Positions 7,729 through 17,356 of a stretch of 64,000 bases of DNA are shown piece after piece. A program made the translations under genes and the position numbers. This DNA comes from JACKAQ01 sp020634975 [NCBI: Calditrichia bacterium] (GTDB lineage: Bacteria > Calditrichota > Calditrichia > RBG-13-44-9): NCBI GenBank assembly GCA_020634975.1, contig JACKAQ010000001.1, positions 3,286,001 to 3,350,000 of the forward strand. The letters are read 5' to 3'. Within the stretch, counting starts at the first letter, position 1. Each line of letters begins with the position of its first letter. The notes below the pieces were generated by a model, which saw nothing but the letters and a program-made list of their open reading frames with translations, was not told the origin of the DNA and did not search any database.

Positions 7729-10386
7729 ATGAGTGAAAAATTGATCCAAAATGATTGTGTACATGCGCCCAAAATTGCCCGTTGGCTGATGAAATCGCTG
7801 ACGGTGGCATCGCATCGCCATGCGATTGTGGGCGATTTTGAGGAAATTTACCGCGAAATCCACCGGGAAAACGGGAGATTGCCGGCAAATTTGTGGTATT
7901 GGCGGCAAACGTTGCATTCAATTCCCGGATTTATCCATCACACCATTTACTGGAGTTTGCTCATGTTCCGGAATTATCTGCTGATTGCATTGCGCAATTT
8001 GCGCAAATATAAAGCGTATTCATTTATCAATATTGCCGGACTGGCGCTCGGCATTGCCTGCTGCATCCTCATTTTAATGGTTGTGGTGGACGAACTCAGT
8101 TTCGATCGCCACCATAAAAATGCGGCAAATATTTACCGTGTCGTCACCGATTTCAAGGTTGGCAACAACGAAATTCCGCTGGCGGTGACCAGCTTCCCGA
8201 TTGCGCCGGCGCTGAAAACCGATTTTCCGGAAGTTGCAGAAAGCGTGCGGCTGGTGAAATGGGGGAATCCCACCATTAAACTGGCAGATGAGCAGTTCAC
8301 CGAAAGCAATTTCTGGTGGGCGGACAGCGGTTTTTTCAGCGTTTTTTCGGCGGATGTGATTGCCGGAGATCTCCAAACCGCGTTAAAAAATCCGTTCTCC
8401 GTGGTGCTCACCCGCGCTACCGCGAAAAAATATTTCGGGAAATCCGATGCCGTCGGGCAATCGCTGACGCTCGATAATCAGCACGAACTGACCGTTACCG
8501 CCGTCATCGAAAATCTGCCCAAAAATTCCCATTTCCAGTTTGATTTGCTCGGCTCGTTCGCCTCGCTGGAAACGCTGGCCGGCGATGAAACGCTTTCTAT
8601 CTGGCATGCGTTTTTCCAGATTTACACCTACGTTTTGCTTCAAAACGGCAGCGATCCCGCAACGATTGCCGCAAAATTGCCCGCATTTGTGGACACGCAC
8701 ATGCACGACGAAATGGCTGCCACATTTGGCAGAACTTACGGATTGCAACTGCAGCCGCTCACGGATATCCACCTGCATTCGCAGCGAAAATCGGAGTTGC
8801 CAGGCGGCGGTGATATCCTTTATGTTTACATTTTCGCGGCAATTTCGCTGTTTATTTTGCTGATCGCCTGCATCAATTACATGAATCTGGCAACCGCGCG
8901 TTCGGCGCATCGCGCCAAAGAAATCGGGATGCGCAAGGTGCTCGGCGCGTATCGCGGACAGCTCGTCAAACAATTTTTGGGCGAATCGCTGCTGATCAGC
9001 TTGCTGGCGTTGCCGGTTGCGCTGCTGATTGCGCAGCTCGCTTTGCCGTTTTTCAACGACCTGTCCGGCAAATCACTTACGCTGGATATTTCCGAAAATT
9101 TCCGGCTCATTTTGCTGCTGTCGCTCGGTTCCATCGCCGTGACCGGTTTACTGGGCGGCGCGTTTCCGGCAATTGTGCTGTCGTCATTCAACCCTATCCG
9201 CACGCTCAAAACCGCCGGATTCAGCCAATCCGGAAAAGGCGGTTTACGAAAATTGCTGGTGGTTTTCCAGTTCAGTGTGTCTATAATTTTGATCGCTTGC
9301 ACGGTGTTGCTGTATCAGCAATTGCAGTTTTTGCGCAACCAGAAGTTGGGACTGAACACCGAACAGGTGATCACCGTTTCCGCAAATAGCGAAGGTGCGC
9401 AATCGCATACGGATGCGCTGCGAAACGCATTTTTGCAACATACCGGCGTTCAATCCGTTGCATCTGCAGTGTTTCTGCCGGGAAAAGGGATTTTAAATAC
9501 ACCGTGGATGAAACCGGGCAGCGCTGCGGAGGAGCGATTCGAAATGACCACGTTGCCGGTCGATTACGATTTTCTGGCTGCGATGGATATCTCGCTGACC
9601 GCCGGACGCAATTTTTCCCGCGAATTTGCCACGGACACCAGCGAAGCGGTGATCATCAACGAAACCGCCACGAAAACTTTTGGCTGGTTGCAACCGGAAG
9701 ACGCCATCGGCGAAGAGCTGGAATGGCACGGCACCGGAACGGCGCAAGTCTGCCGGGTGATTGGCGTGGTGAAGGATTTCAATTTCCAGTCGCTGCACAA
9801 CCCGATTGCGCCGATGCTCATTTTGCCGCTGGAACGCTGGCCCGGACCGATCAATTTTATGGTAGTGAAAGCGCAGCCGACGGATATCGCGCCGGTGCTG
9901 GCGCATCTCGAAAGCGAATGGGGCAATATTTTGCCCGGTGTACCGTTCCATTACACCTTTTTAGACGAAGATTTTGCCAATCTCTACACCAATGAAACAA
10001 AACTGGGGAAAATCTTTTTGATTTTTGCCGCGCTGGCTATTATCATAGCGTGTCTCGGTTTGTTTGGGCTCGGCGCGTTTTCCGCGGAACAACGCACCAA
10101 AGAAATCGGCATTCGCAAAACGCTCGGCGCCACAGTTCCCAATATTTTGGTGCTGCTCTCCCGCGATTTTATTTTTCTGGTGCTCGTCGCCAGTGTTGTT
10201 GCCACGCCGCTAGCATGGTGGACAATGAACCGGTGGCTGGATAATTTCGCTTACAAGATTCACATTCAGCCGCTCACGTTTGTGCTGGTGGCGGTTGTGG
10301 CGTTGATGATTGCGTTGCTGACGGTCAGTTTTCAGGCGATAAAAGCGGCGCTGGCCAACCCTGTGAAATCGCTGAAGTATGAATAG
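7729..10386 (+). CDS. MacB/FtsX-type ABC transporter permease with N-terminal prefix domain
   Basis: An 885-residue inner-membrane protein. Residues about 1-75 form a soluble prefix (ARWLMKSLTVASHRHAIVGDFEEIY), the 'permease prefix domain' often paired with PadR genes. LRNLRKYKAYSFINIAGLALGIA opens the first MacB periplasmic-core/FtsX unit, with helices near residues 365-390, 415-440 and 455-480. A second MacB_PCD-FtsX unit follows, with closing helices after RTKEIGIRKTLGA. Two FtsX units in one chain fit a duplicated permease. No ATPase gene is adjacent, so the ATPase is encoded elsewhere or absent. The gene lies 89 bases downstream of padR, probably in the same operon. Substrate is unknown. 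Confidence 0.88.
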   Translation: MSEKLIQNDCVHAPKIARWLMKSLTVASHRHAIVGDFEEIYREIHRENGRLPANLWYWRQTLHSIPGFIHHTIYWSLLMFRNYLLIALRNLRKYKAYSFINIAGLALGIACCILILMVVVDELSFDRHHKNAANIYRVVTDFKVGNNEIPLAVTSFPIAPALKTDFPEVAESVRLVKWGNPTIKLADEQFTESNFWWADSGFFSVFSADVIAGDLQTALKNPFSVVLTRATAKKYFGKSDAVGQSLTLDNQHELTVTAVIENLPKNSHFQFDLLGSFASLETLAGDETLSIWHAFFQIYTYVLLQNGSDPATIAAKLPAFVDTHMHDEMAATFGRTYGLQLQPLTDIHLHSQRKSELPGGGDILYVYIFAAISLFILLIACINYMNLATARSAHRAKEIGMRKVLGAYRGQLVKQFLGESLLISLLALPVALLIAQLALPFFNDLSGKSLTLDISENFRLILLLSLGSIAVTGLLGGAFPAIVLSSFNPIRTLKTAGFSQSGKGGLRKLLVVFQFSVSIILIACTVLLYQQLQFLRNQKLGLNTEQVITVSANSEGAQSHTDALRNAFLQHTGVQSVASAVFLPGKGILNTPWMKPGSAAEERFEMTTLPVDYDFLAAMDISLTAGRNFSREFATDTSEAVIINETATKTFGWLQPEDAIGEELEWHGTGTAQVCRVIGVVKDFNFQSLHNPIAPMLILPLERWPGPINFMVVKAQPTDIAPVLAHLESEWGNILPGVPFHYTFLDEDFANLYTNETKLGKIFLIFAALAIIIACLGLFGLGAFSAEQRTKEIGIRKTLGATVPNILVLLSRDFIFLVLVASVVATPLAWWTMNRWLDNFAYKIHIQPLTFVLVAVVALMIALLTVSFQAIKAALANPVKSLKYE

Positions 10387-10463
10387 TTTTTTTTGAATAA
10401 AGATCTATTTTTCAAATACTTAATAAATGCAACGTTCGTTCAACCAACTGTAAAGGAGACAAA

Positions 10464-13082
10464 ATGAAACGAACCGTCATTGGTGTGCTGGTGTTTGCAC
10501 TGCTGGCTGGTTTTGCCGGAAGCGCAGGTTTTGCGCAGGAAAAACCGGCACCGGCAGATTCCGCTGCGAAAGCCGAAAAAGTGGATGAAAGCAAGTCCGA
10601 TAAAAAGGACGAGAAAAAAGAGGAGAAGAAAAAAGAGACCTATATTAAAGACAAAGTGAAAGATCACGACGTCTTCCAAGGGCTCTTTACCATCTACCAA
10701 AATAAAGAAGATGGCTCCACATTCCTCGAAATCAAAAAAGACCAGATCGGCAAAGAATTTATTTATTTCAACCACATTCAGGATGGGGTTGTTGGCTCGG
10801 GATTTTTCCGCGGGCAATATCGCGGCAGCAAAATTTTCTCGATCCAAAAGCATTTCGACAAAATTGAATTTGTGGAAGAAAACACTTCCTATTATTTCGA
10901 TCCGGAAAATGCGTTGCACAACGCGCAAACGGCCAACATTCGCTCCGCACCGCTGGCCGTGCTGAAAGTGGAAGCCAAAGATTCGCTGGAAACCGCGTAT
11001 CTGGTAAAAGCCGACGGCTTTTTCCTCGGCGAAGATGTCGAGATGATCAAACCGGCGTATCCGCGCACGTACCAGGGTTACAAACTCGGTCGCCTCAGCA
11101 AGGATAAAACCAAGTTGATCGGCATTCGCAGCTATCCGCAAAATACGGATGTGGTTGTCGAATACGTTTACGAAGACGATTCCCCGGAAAGATCGCCCGG
11201 CGCAGGTGCAACCGATGCCCGCGTGGTGAGCGTTCGTGCGCAGCACAGCTTCATCGAAGTGCCGAAAAATGATTACAAACCGCGTTACGACGATCCGCGC
11301 GTGGGTTATTTTATGACGCAGGTGACGGACTTAACCTCAACATCTGCAACACCTTACCGCGACCTGATCCATCGCTGGCACCTGAAAAAGAAAAATCCCG
11401 GTGCAGCGGTTTCCGAACCGGTTGAACCGATTGTCTGGTGGATCGAAAACACCACACCCAAAGAAATTCGCGGTGTGATCAAAGATGCGGTGTTGTCATG
11501 GAATATCGCATTCGAGAAAGCCGGATTCAAAAATGCAGTGGTTGTAAAAGAGCAGCCGGACGATGCCGATTGGGATGCCGGCGATATCCGTTACAACGTG
11601 CTGCGCTGGACATCTTCCCCAAATCCGCCGTTTGGCGGCTACGGTCCCAGCTTTGTGAATCCGCGAACCGGGCAAATTTTGGGTGCGGACGTGATGCTGG
11701 AATACGTTTTCATCACCAATCGGGTGAGTTACGGCAAAATTTTCGATACCGCGCTGATCGAAGACGAAGCCGCAATGCCGGAATTTATGCTGGAAAATTT
11801 TGATAACCAGTATTGCACACTGAACAATCATTTGCACATGAACAACCTGTTTGGCACCACTGCGCTGAGCGCGTTTGGCAAGCCGTATAAAGAGCACAAA
11901 GAGCTGATTGACGAATCGATTTATTATCTGCTGCTGCACGAAGTTGGGCACACCCTCGGGCTGAACCACAACATGAAAGCCAGCCAATTGAACGATATGA
12001 CTACGCTGGCGAACAAAAATGCCACCAAAAAAACCGGTCTCACCGGCTCGGTGATGGATTATCCGGCAATCAATTTTGCCACAAACGGACAAAAACAGGG
12101 GCAATATTACACCACAGTTCCCGGTCCGTACGATATTTGGGCGATCCAATTTGGCTATTCACCGGAATTGAACGATTCGAAAAAAATGGATGTGCATCTC
12201 GCCAAATCAACCGATCCGGCGTTGGCGTTCGGTAACGATGCGGACGATATGCGTTCGCCCGGAAAGGCGCTCGATCCGCGCGTCAACATCGGCGATATGT
12301 CCAGCGATGCGGTTAACTTCGCGCTCGGTCAAATCCAGTTGAGCAAAGAAATTACCGCCAATCTGATGACCAAACTCAAAACCGAAAACCAGTCGTATCA
12401 GGAACTGCGCGACGCATATCTGATTTCAACTGGATTCCATTTTAACGCGCTGCGGATTATTTCCCGCTATGTTGGCGGTGTGTATGTAGATCGCGCATTT
12501 GTCGGACAGCCGGGCGCAACCAAGCCGTTTACGCCGGTTTCCCGTGCCGACCAAAAACGCGCGATGGAAGCGTTGGCAACATACGCATTTGCACCGGATG
12601 CATACGACAGCCCGAACAATATTTACAACTATTTGCAATCGCAGCGTCGCGGTTTTAACCATTTCGGTGCACCGGAAGACCCGAAAATCCACTCGCGGGT
12701 GTTGGCAGTCCAGCGCGGTGTGCTGGCGCATTTGCTGCACCAAAACGTGATGGAACGGATGAGCGACACCGAATTGTATGGCAATGGTTACCCGCTTCAC
12801 GAAATGATGGACGACCTGACAGCTGCTATTTTCGATGCGGATAAGTCCGGTTCTGTCAACAACTTCCGTAAAGGGTTGCAGGTGGAATATGTGAACCGTT
12901 TGCTGGCGATTATGGGTGAAGAAGGCAAATCCTCTTACGATCACGTATCGAAAGGATTGGCATATTATCACCTGAAAAATATCCACCAGATGATGACAAC
13001 CGCCAACTCGCCGGACAGCGGCACCAAAGCGCACCGTGCATATTTGGCAGGCATGATCGACGCACAATTGAAAGAAATGTAA
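10464..13082 (+). CDS. Secreted zinc metalloprotease, DUF5117/DUF4953 family
   Basis: An 872-residue secreted protease. The signal peptide (VFALLAGFAGSAGFAQ) is followed by a Lys/Glu-rich spacer (residues about 30-60). The DUF5117-like domain comes next, and the catalytic zinc motif HEVGHTLGLNHN lies near residue 491, of the HExxHxxGxxH metzincin type. SVMDYPAIN after it matches the Met-turn expected in metzincins. AAAGGAG precedes the ATG at a normal distance. It is a single gene with its own terminator just downstream. Related proteins are common in Bacteroidota and neighbouring phyla, usually without a known substrate. Confidence 0.9.
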   Translation: MKRTVIGVLVFALLAGFAGSAGFAQEKPAPADSAAKAEKVDESKSDKKDEKKEEKKKETYIKDKVKDHDVFQGLFTIYQNKEDGSTFLEIKKDQIGKEFIYFNHIQDGVVGSGFFRGQYRGSKIFSIQKHFDKIEFVEENTSYYFDPENALHNAQTANIRSAPLAVLKVEAKDSLETAYLVKADGFFLGEDVEMIKPAYPRTYQGYKLGRLSKDKTKLIGIRSYPQNTDVVVEYVYEDDSPERSPGAGATDARVVSVRAQHSFIEVPKNDYKPRYDDPRVGYFMTQVTDLTSTSATPYRDLIHRWHLKKKNPGAAVSEPVEPIVWWIENTTPKEIRGVIKDAVLSWNIAFEKAGFKNAVVVKEQPDDADWDAGDIRYNVLRWTSSPNPPFGGYGPSFVNPRTGQILGADVMLEYVFITNRVSYGKIFDTALIEDEAAMPEFMLENFDNQYCTLNNHLHMNNLFGTTALSAFGKPYKEHKELIDESIYYLLLHEVGHTLGLNHNMKASQLNDMTTLANKNATKKTGLTGSVMDYPAINFATNGQKQGQYYTTVPGPYDIWAIQFGYSPELNDSKKMDVHLAKSTDPALAFGNDADDMRSPGKALDPRVNIGDMSSDAVNFALGQIQLSKEITANLMTKLKTENQSYQELRDAYLISTGFHFNALRIISRYVGGVYVDRAFVGQPGATKPFTPVSRADQKRAMEALATYAFAPDAYDSPNNIYNYLQSQRRGFNHFGAPEDPKIHSRVLAVQRGVLAHLLHQNVMERMSDTELYGNGYPLHEMMDDLTAAIFDADKSGSVNNFRKGLQVEYVNRLLAIMGEEGKSSYDHVSKGLAYYHLKNIHQMMTTANSPDSGTKAHRAYLAGMIDAQLKEM

Positions 13083-13110
13083 TTCGATTTTATCACAGGT
13101 TTTATCACCG

Positions 13111-13137
13111 AAAGGGCGCATTTTGCGCCCTTTTTTA
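13111..13137 (+). terminator. Rho-independent terminator of the metalloprotease gene
   Basis: The stem GGGCGCA (13114-13120) pairs with TGCGCCC (13124-13130) around the loop TTT, followed by six T residues. It lies 31 bases after the stop codon, in the right orientation for the upstream gene. Confidence 0.9.
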
Positions 13138-13256
13138 TTGTCGCTCACCGATCAATATTTGACTCTCCGCTGTTTTTGGCTTACATTTTTTCGTTGAAAA
13201 AATCACAATTGTTAAAATGTGTTTGGTTATCAATCGCTGACTTTTGATAATAGAAC

Positions 13257-13282
13257 GAGATTCCTACCCTTGCAGGAATCTC
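13257..13282. repeat. Inverted repeat GAGATTCCT...AGGAATCTC
   Basis: Nine-base perfect arms (13257-13265 and 13274-13282) enclose ACCCTTGC. This matches the common mobile-looking intergenic palindrome of the form GAGATTCCTnnnnnnnAGGAATCTC. No T-run follows. A short CTGCGCCTCTGCAG stretch at 13327-13340 is another dispersed-looking repeat in the same gap. Confidence 0.45.
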
Positions 13283-13353
13283 CAAATTTTCAGCAATAAT
13301 ATCCTGTTTTATAATAAAACAACGCTCTGCGCCTCTGCAGCTCATAAAAAAAT

Positions 13354-13599
13354 ATGATGAAAATTTCAATCAAATTATTCGCAATCGCCCGGGAAATGAC
13401 CGGCAAAACCGGGTTGCAACTGGAACTGCCGGAAGCTGCCACGGTCGAAACGGCGTTGGCAAATCTGCGGGAAGCCTATCCGAAATTCGCCGAGCTGAAT
13501 TCGTTTATGGTCGCGATCAATCAGGAATATGCGGAAAGAACCGACATGCTGCACGATGGCGACGAGTTGGCAATTATTCCACCGGTGAGCGGGGGATAA
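13354..13599 (+). CDS. moaD: MoaD/ThiS family sulfur carrier (molybdopterin synthase small subunit)
   Basis: An 81-residue beta-grasp sulfur carrier ending in the obligatory Gly-Gly (PPVSGG), the site of thiocarboxylation. IKLFAIAREMTGK and the DGDELAIIPPVSGG end are typical of MoaD. Two ATG codons (13354 and 13357) are possible. It is directly followed by moaE with no spacer. With MoaE it would convert cyclic pyranopterin monophosphate to molybdopterin in the cytoplasm. Confidence 0.9.
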   Translation: MMKISIKLFAIAREMTGKTGLQLELPEAATVETALANLREAYPKFAELNSFMVAINQEYAERTDMLHDGDELAIIPPVSGG

Positions 13600-14010
13600 A
13601 TGATTGAAATAACCGCCGAACCTATTGATATTCAAAAAGTTATCGACGCTGCAAATTCGGAAGATTGTGGCGCGGTGAACACATTTATCGGAACAGTTCG
13701 CAATCATTCGCACGGCAAAGCGGTTGTGCGGCTGGAATACGAAGCGTATCCGGAAATGGCTGGCAAAATGATCCAACGCATCATCGACGAAGCGAAAAAG
13801 CAGTGGCCGGTTCGCAAAATTGCGGTGTCCCACCGCGTTGGCGTGCTCGATATTGGCGAAACCGCGGTGGTGATTGCCGTCAGCACGCCGCATCGCAAAG
13901 AGGGATTTGCCGCCTGCCAATACGTCATCGACCGACTGAAAGCCATCGTGCCCATCTGGAAAAAAGAGGTTGCTGCCGACGGCGAAACCTGGGTTTCGGA
14001 ACATCCCTGA
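13600..14010 (+). CDS. moaE: MoaE molybdopterin synthase catalytic subunit
   Basis: A 136-residue large subunit of molybdopterin synthase. GAVNTFIGTVRNHSHGKAV, LEYEAYPEMA and VSHRVGVLDIGETAV are family hallmarks, and VPIWKKEV carries the catalytic Lys pair. The ATG follows the moaD stop directly, which indicates coupled translation of the heterotetramer subunits. No other molybdenum-cofactor gene (moaA, moaC, moeA) lies in the window. Confidence 0.93.
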   Translation: MIEITAEPIDIQKVIDAANSEDCGAVNTFIGTVRNHSHGKAVVRLEYEAYPEMAGKMIQRIIDEAKKQWPVRKIAVSHRVGVLDIGETAVVIAVSTPHRKEGFAACQYVIDRLKAIVPIWKKEVAADGETWVSEHP

Positions 14011-14143
14011 AAGAAGGATAACGGATACTTGATAACGGAAAAAGTGAAGAAAATCGCGTTGAAGCGGGAATGTTTACAAATGAGAGCCAGGGTTACTTTT
14101 TACCTTCTTTTTATCCTTTATCAATTATCCTTTATCCTTGTAA
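14011..14143. repeat. AAGGATAA / TTATCCTT inverted repeat region overlapping the kinase start
   Basis: The region begins with AAGAAGGATAACGGATACTT and ends with TTTTTATCCTTTATCAATTA followed by TCCTTTATCCTT, so the two ends are complementary in style. It resembles the elements at 7640 and 47281-47400. The right half is translated as the signal peptide of the sensor kinase. Confidence 0.4.
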
Positions 14144-17100
14144 CGCCAGCCTTCCCGCAAAACCAGCCAAAATTTATTCATTACAGCATCGCCGACGGGC
14201 TGTCGCAAAACTCCGCCAATAGCATATTTCAGGATAGCCGTGGATTTATGTGGTTCGGTACGCAAGCCGGTTTAAATCGCTTCGACGGATATGAATTCAA
14301 GGTGTTCAAACACAATCCATCCGATTCGCTAAGTATCAGTAATAACTGGATTTGGGATATTTTCGAAGACAGCCGGGGAACGATGTGGATCGGCACTTTT
14401 GGCGGCGGGCTGAACCGTTTCGATCACGAAACGGAGACTTTCCGGGCGTTCCGGCACGATCCGCAGGATTCCGCGAATACACTGCTGGACGACACCATCT
14501 GGTTCATCGATGAGGATGATTCGGGCATTTTGTGGGTCAGCGGCAACACCGGGCTGAACCGGTTCGATCCCGCAACCGGGGAAATCCGTCACTTCCGCTT
14601 CACGGAAACGGACAACAACTGTTTTCACCATGTTAAAAATGACCAAAACGAACTGTTTTTCACCACGCCGCAATATTTTTACCGCTTCGATATGCGCACC
14701 TGCGAATACACCCAATACCCGATTTACGCAGATTCTCCCGGCAAACAAAGCATCATTCGATCGCCGATTGCGCTGGACAAAGACGGCACGCTGTGGCTCG
14801 GCACCGGCGACGGATTGCTGCGCGTCTCGTTTGACGGCGATGCTGTTTCCGGCAGGCATTTTTATAATGCAAAAAATGCCAATCTGACCAACGAAAAAAT
14901 TTTGTCGCTGTTCATCGATAGCCAACAAACGCTCTATGTCGGTTCGGAAGGCGGGTTGTATACGCTGGATCTGACCGATGAAAATTATCGCCAAACACCT
15001 GAAAATGCTGAGTTTAGAAAAATATCACATTCGCCGTTTGTCCAATCGAGTTTGAGAAATGACCGGATTTATTCCATCGGCGAAAGCCGTGGCGGCGAGT
15101 TGTGGGTGGGCACCGAACTCGGGTTGAGTCGCCATGACCGCACCACGCGCAAATTTGAACATTTCGCTTACATTCCCGGCGAAGCCAACACGCTCAGCGA
15201 TCCGCTGGTGCTGGACATCGAAGAAGATGCGCAAAACCGGCTGTGGATTGCCACACACAACGGATTGAATATGTATGATCCGCGAACGCAGCGATACCGC
15301 CATTATAAAGCCGGCGACAACCACCCGGATGAAGCGTTGCGATACAACTACGTATTTTCGCTGCTGGCCGATGCCAAAAAACCGGGCGGCATTTGGGTGG
15401 GAACGATTCGCGGCGGCTTGCACTGGTTCGACTGGCAAACCGGCAATTTTCAGCAGTTTCCATTTTCGCCCGGCGCAAAAAACGGGACGCTATCTGCGAG
15501 TATTTACACGATTTACGCAGATAAATCAGGCGATGTCTGGGTGGGCAGTTCCGGCGGTGTCAGCCGTTATTTGCGAAATGAAGATCGTTTCGATCGCGTG
15601 GCGGATTCGCTGTTTGCCCGCAATTTGACTCACAAATTTGTTTATTCCATTTTGCAGGATCGATTCGACCAATTCTGGTTCGGAACCGCCGGTGGAATAA
15701 ACCATTTTGATCCGGTATCCGGCGAGTTGCGGGCATATCTCAACGATCCAGATGAGCCGGGCAGCCTGAGCAATAATTTTGTGCTCTGCATTCACGAAAG
15801 CCCCAAAACCGGCGATATCTGGATCGGCACCAACGGCGGGCTGAACCGCTTGGTTCGCGAGCCGGAAATCCATTTCCGCAGCTATCGCCAAAAAGACGGG
15901 TTGCCGGACGACCTGATTTACGGCATTTTGGAGGATGACGCCGGCAATCTCTGGCTCAGCGCCCAAAACGGGCTGGTGAAAGCGGAAGTTTTTGGCGACA
16001 GCCTGGCGTTCACACTGTTCACCAAAAGCGACGGATTGCAGGGTGATGAGTTCAACATGAACGCGTTTTTGCGCGGCAAAAATGGCAAAATGTATTTTGG
16101 CGGCTCCAACGGATTTAATGCGTTTTTTCCGGAGAATGTCACGGAAAATCAGTTTGTGCCACCGGTGGCGATCACTGATTTCCGGGTGTTGAACGAATCG
16201 GTGCCCATCGCCGGAAACGGGCAGCAAACGCATCCGGAAACATTCACTATCCCCAAAACAATCAATATGTTAGATGCGCTGGAATTGTCCTGGCGACAGA
16301 ATGTATTCTCGTTCGAATTTGCCGCGCTGAACTTTACCAATCCGCAGGAAAACGAATTTGCCTACATGATGGAAGGCTTCGATGAAAATTGGATTTATTC
16401 CGGCAATCGCCGGTTTGTCACCTACACAAATCTCGATCCGGGCGAGTATATTTTTCGGGTAAAAGCCAGCAATAACGATGGCGTTTGGAACGAAACCGGC
16501 AAAGCCATCCGCATTTCCATTACGCCGCCACCGTGGCGAACCTGGTGGGCGGGCATCATTTACGCGATCATTGTTTTGGGCGGGATTTACGGGATTATCC
16601 GTTTTCGCATCCGCGAAGCGCAGCGCAAAATTGGCGAACAATCGCGCATCGAGCGTGCGAAAACAGAGGAGCGCGAACGGGTTCGCAAAAAAAGCGCAGC
16701 GGATTTTCACGACGAAGCGGGGCATCTCATCACCAAAATCACCCTGTTTCTGGAATTGGCGCGACGGCAGGCGAGCGAAAACAAGCTGCTCAACGAATAT
16801 CTGGATAAAATGGAAGAGCACACCAAATCCCTTGCCGGCGGCATGCGCGATTTTATCTGGGGGCTCGATCCGGAGAAAGATTCGCTGCAAGAAACGCTGA
16901 TCCGGCTGCGCGATTTTGGCAATAAATTATTTCAGCACAGCGATGTGCGCTTTGTTGCCAGTCCGCTGGTTTCGGATTTCGGGCGGGTGGAACTGGACAT
17001 CGACGATCGCCGGGCGATCATGTTTATTTTCAAAGAAGCGATGCACAATTGTCTGAAGCACGCCGCTGCAACCAACGCATCGCTGGATGCGCATCTCGAA

Positions 17101-17289
17101 GGAGAACGTTTGCATATCGCATTTTCGGACAATGGGAAAGGGATTTCGCAACACCCGAAAACCGGTGGTTACGGGCTGAAAAATATGCAAAGCCGCGCCG
17201 CGAAAATGGGTGCAACCTTGCAAATCAGCAGCGAAGCGGATCGCGGAACGCGCATTGTTTTTGAAAAAATACTGACAAAAATCCCTTAA
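14080..17289 (+). CDS. Two-component propeller sensor histidine kinase (Reg_prop, Y_Y_Y, HisKA_3)
   Basis: A 1069-residue membrane sensor. The signal peptide (residues about 1-27) is followed by about 700 residues of two-component-propeller repeats of the form WxGTxxGGLNRFD, a Y_Y_Y domain (ENEFAYMMEGFDENWIY), and one helix near residue 830 (WWAGIIYAIIVLGGIYGII). The HisKA_3 dimerisation domain has SAADFHDEAGHLITK with the phospho-acceptor His, and the HATPase domain has DNGKGI and GGYGLKNM. ATG at 14080 is preferred; an in-frame TTG at 14029 lies further upstream. The NarL-type regulator gene follows 67 bases downstream, so the two form a pair. The periplasmic ligand is unknown; related sensors often read glycans. 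Confidence 0.9.
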   Translation: MRARVTFYLLFILYQLSFILVTPAFPQNQPKFIHYSIADGLSQNSANSIFQDSRGFMWFGTQAGLNRFDGYEFKVFKHNPSDSLSISNNWIWDIFEDSRGTMWIGTFGGGLNRFDHETETFRAFRHDPQDSANTLLDDTIWFIDEDDSGILWVSGNTGLNRFDPATGEIRHFRFTETDNNCFHHVKNDQNELFFTTPQYFYRFDMRTCEYTQYPIYADSPGKQSIIRSPIALDKDGTLWLGTGDGLLRVSFDGDAVSGRHFYNAKNANLTNEKILSLFIDSQQTLYVGSEGGLYTLDLTDENYRQTPENAEFRKISHSPFVQSSLRNDRIYSIGESRGGELWVGTELGLSRHDRTTRKFEHFAYIPGEANTLSDPLVLDIEEDAQNRLWIATHNGLNMYDPRTQRYRHYKAGDNHPDEALRYNYVFSLLADAKKPGGIWVGTIRGGLHWFDWQTGNFQQFPFSPGAKNGTLSASIYTIYADKSGDVWVGSSGGVSRYLRNEDRFDRVADSLFARNLTHKFVYSILQDRFDQFWFGTAGGINHFDPVSGELRAYLNDPDEPGSLSNNFVLCIHESPKTGDIWIGTNGGLNRLVREPEIHFRSYRQKDGLPDDLIYGILEDDAGNLWLSAQNGLVKAEVFGDSLAFTLFTKSDGLQGDEFNMNAFLRGKNGKMYFGGSNGFNAFFPENVTENQFVPPVAITDFRVLNESVPIAGNGQQTHPETFTIPKTINMLDALELSWRQNVFSFEFAALNFTNPQENEFAYMMEGFDENWIYSGNRRFVTYTNLDPGEYIFRVKASNNDGVWNETGKAIRISITPPPWRTWWAGIIYAIIVLGGIYGIIRFRIREAQRKIGEQSRIERAKTEERERVRKKSAADFHDEAGHLITKITLFLELARRQASENKLLNEYLDKMEEHTKSLAGGMRDFIWGLDPEKDSLQETLIRLRDFGNKLFQHSDVRFVASPLVSDFGRVELDIDDRRAIMFIFKEAMHNCLKHAAATNASLDAHLEGERLHIAFSDNGKGISQHPKTGGYGLKNMQSRAAKMGATLQISSEADRGTRIVFEKILTKIP

Positions 17290-17309
17290 AATCCCAAAAT
17301 CCAATTTAA

Positions 17310-17353
17310 CGCATATGGGGGATTGAAAATCGCCCGGAAAGCACTTACATTCA
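17310..17353 (+). promoter_or_regulatory. Candidate promoter of the response regulator gene
   Basis: TTG at 17323-17325 and TACATTCA at 17346-17353 are separated by 20 bases, close to the Bacteroidota pattern. The box ends three bases before the ATG, so a transcript from here would be leaderless. CGCATATGGG at 17310-17319 just upstream is shared with the promoter region at 18674. Confidence 0.35.
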
Positions 17354-17356
17354 CTT

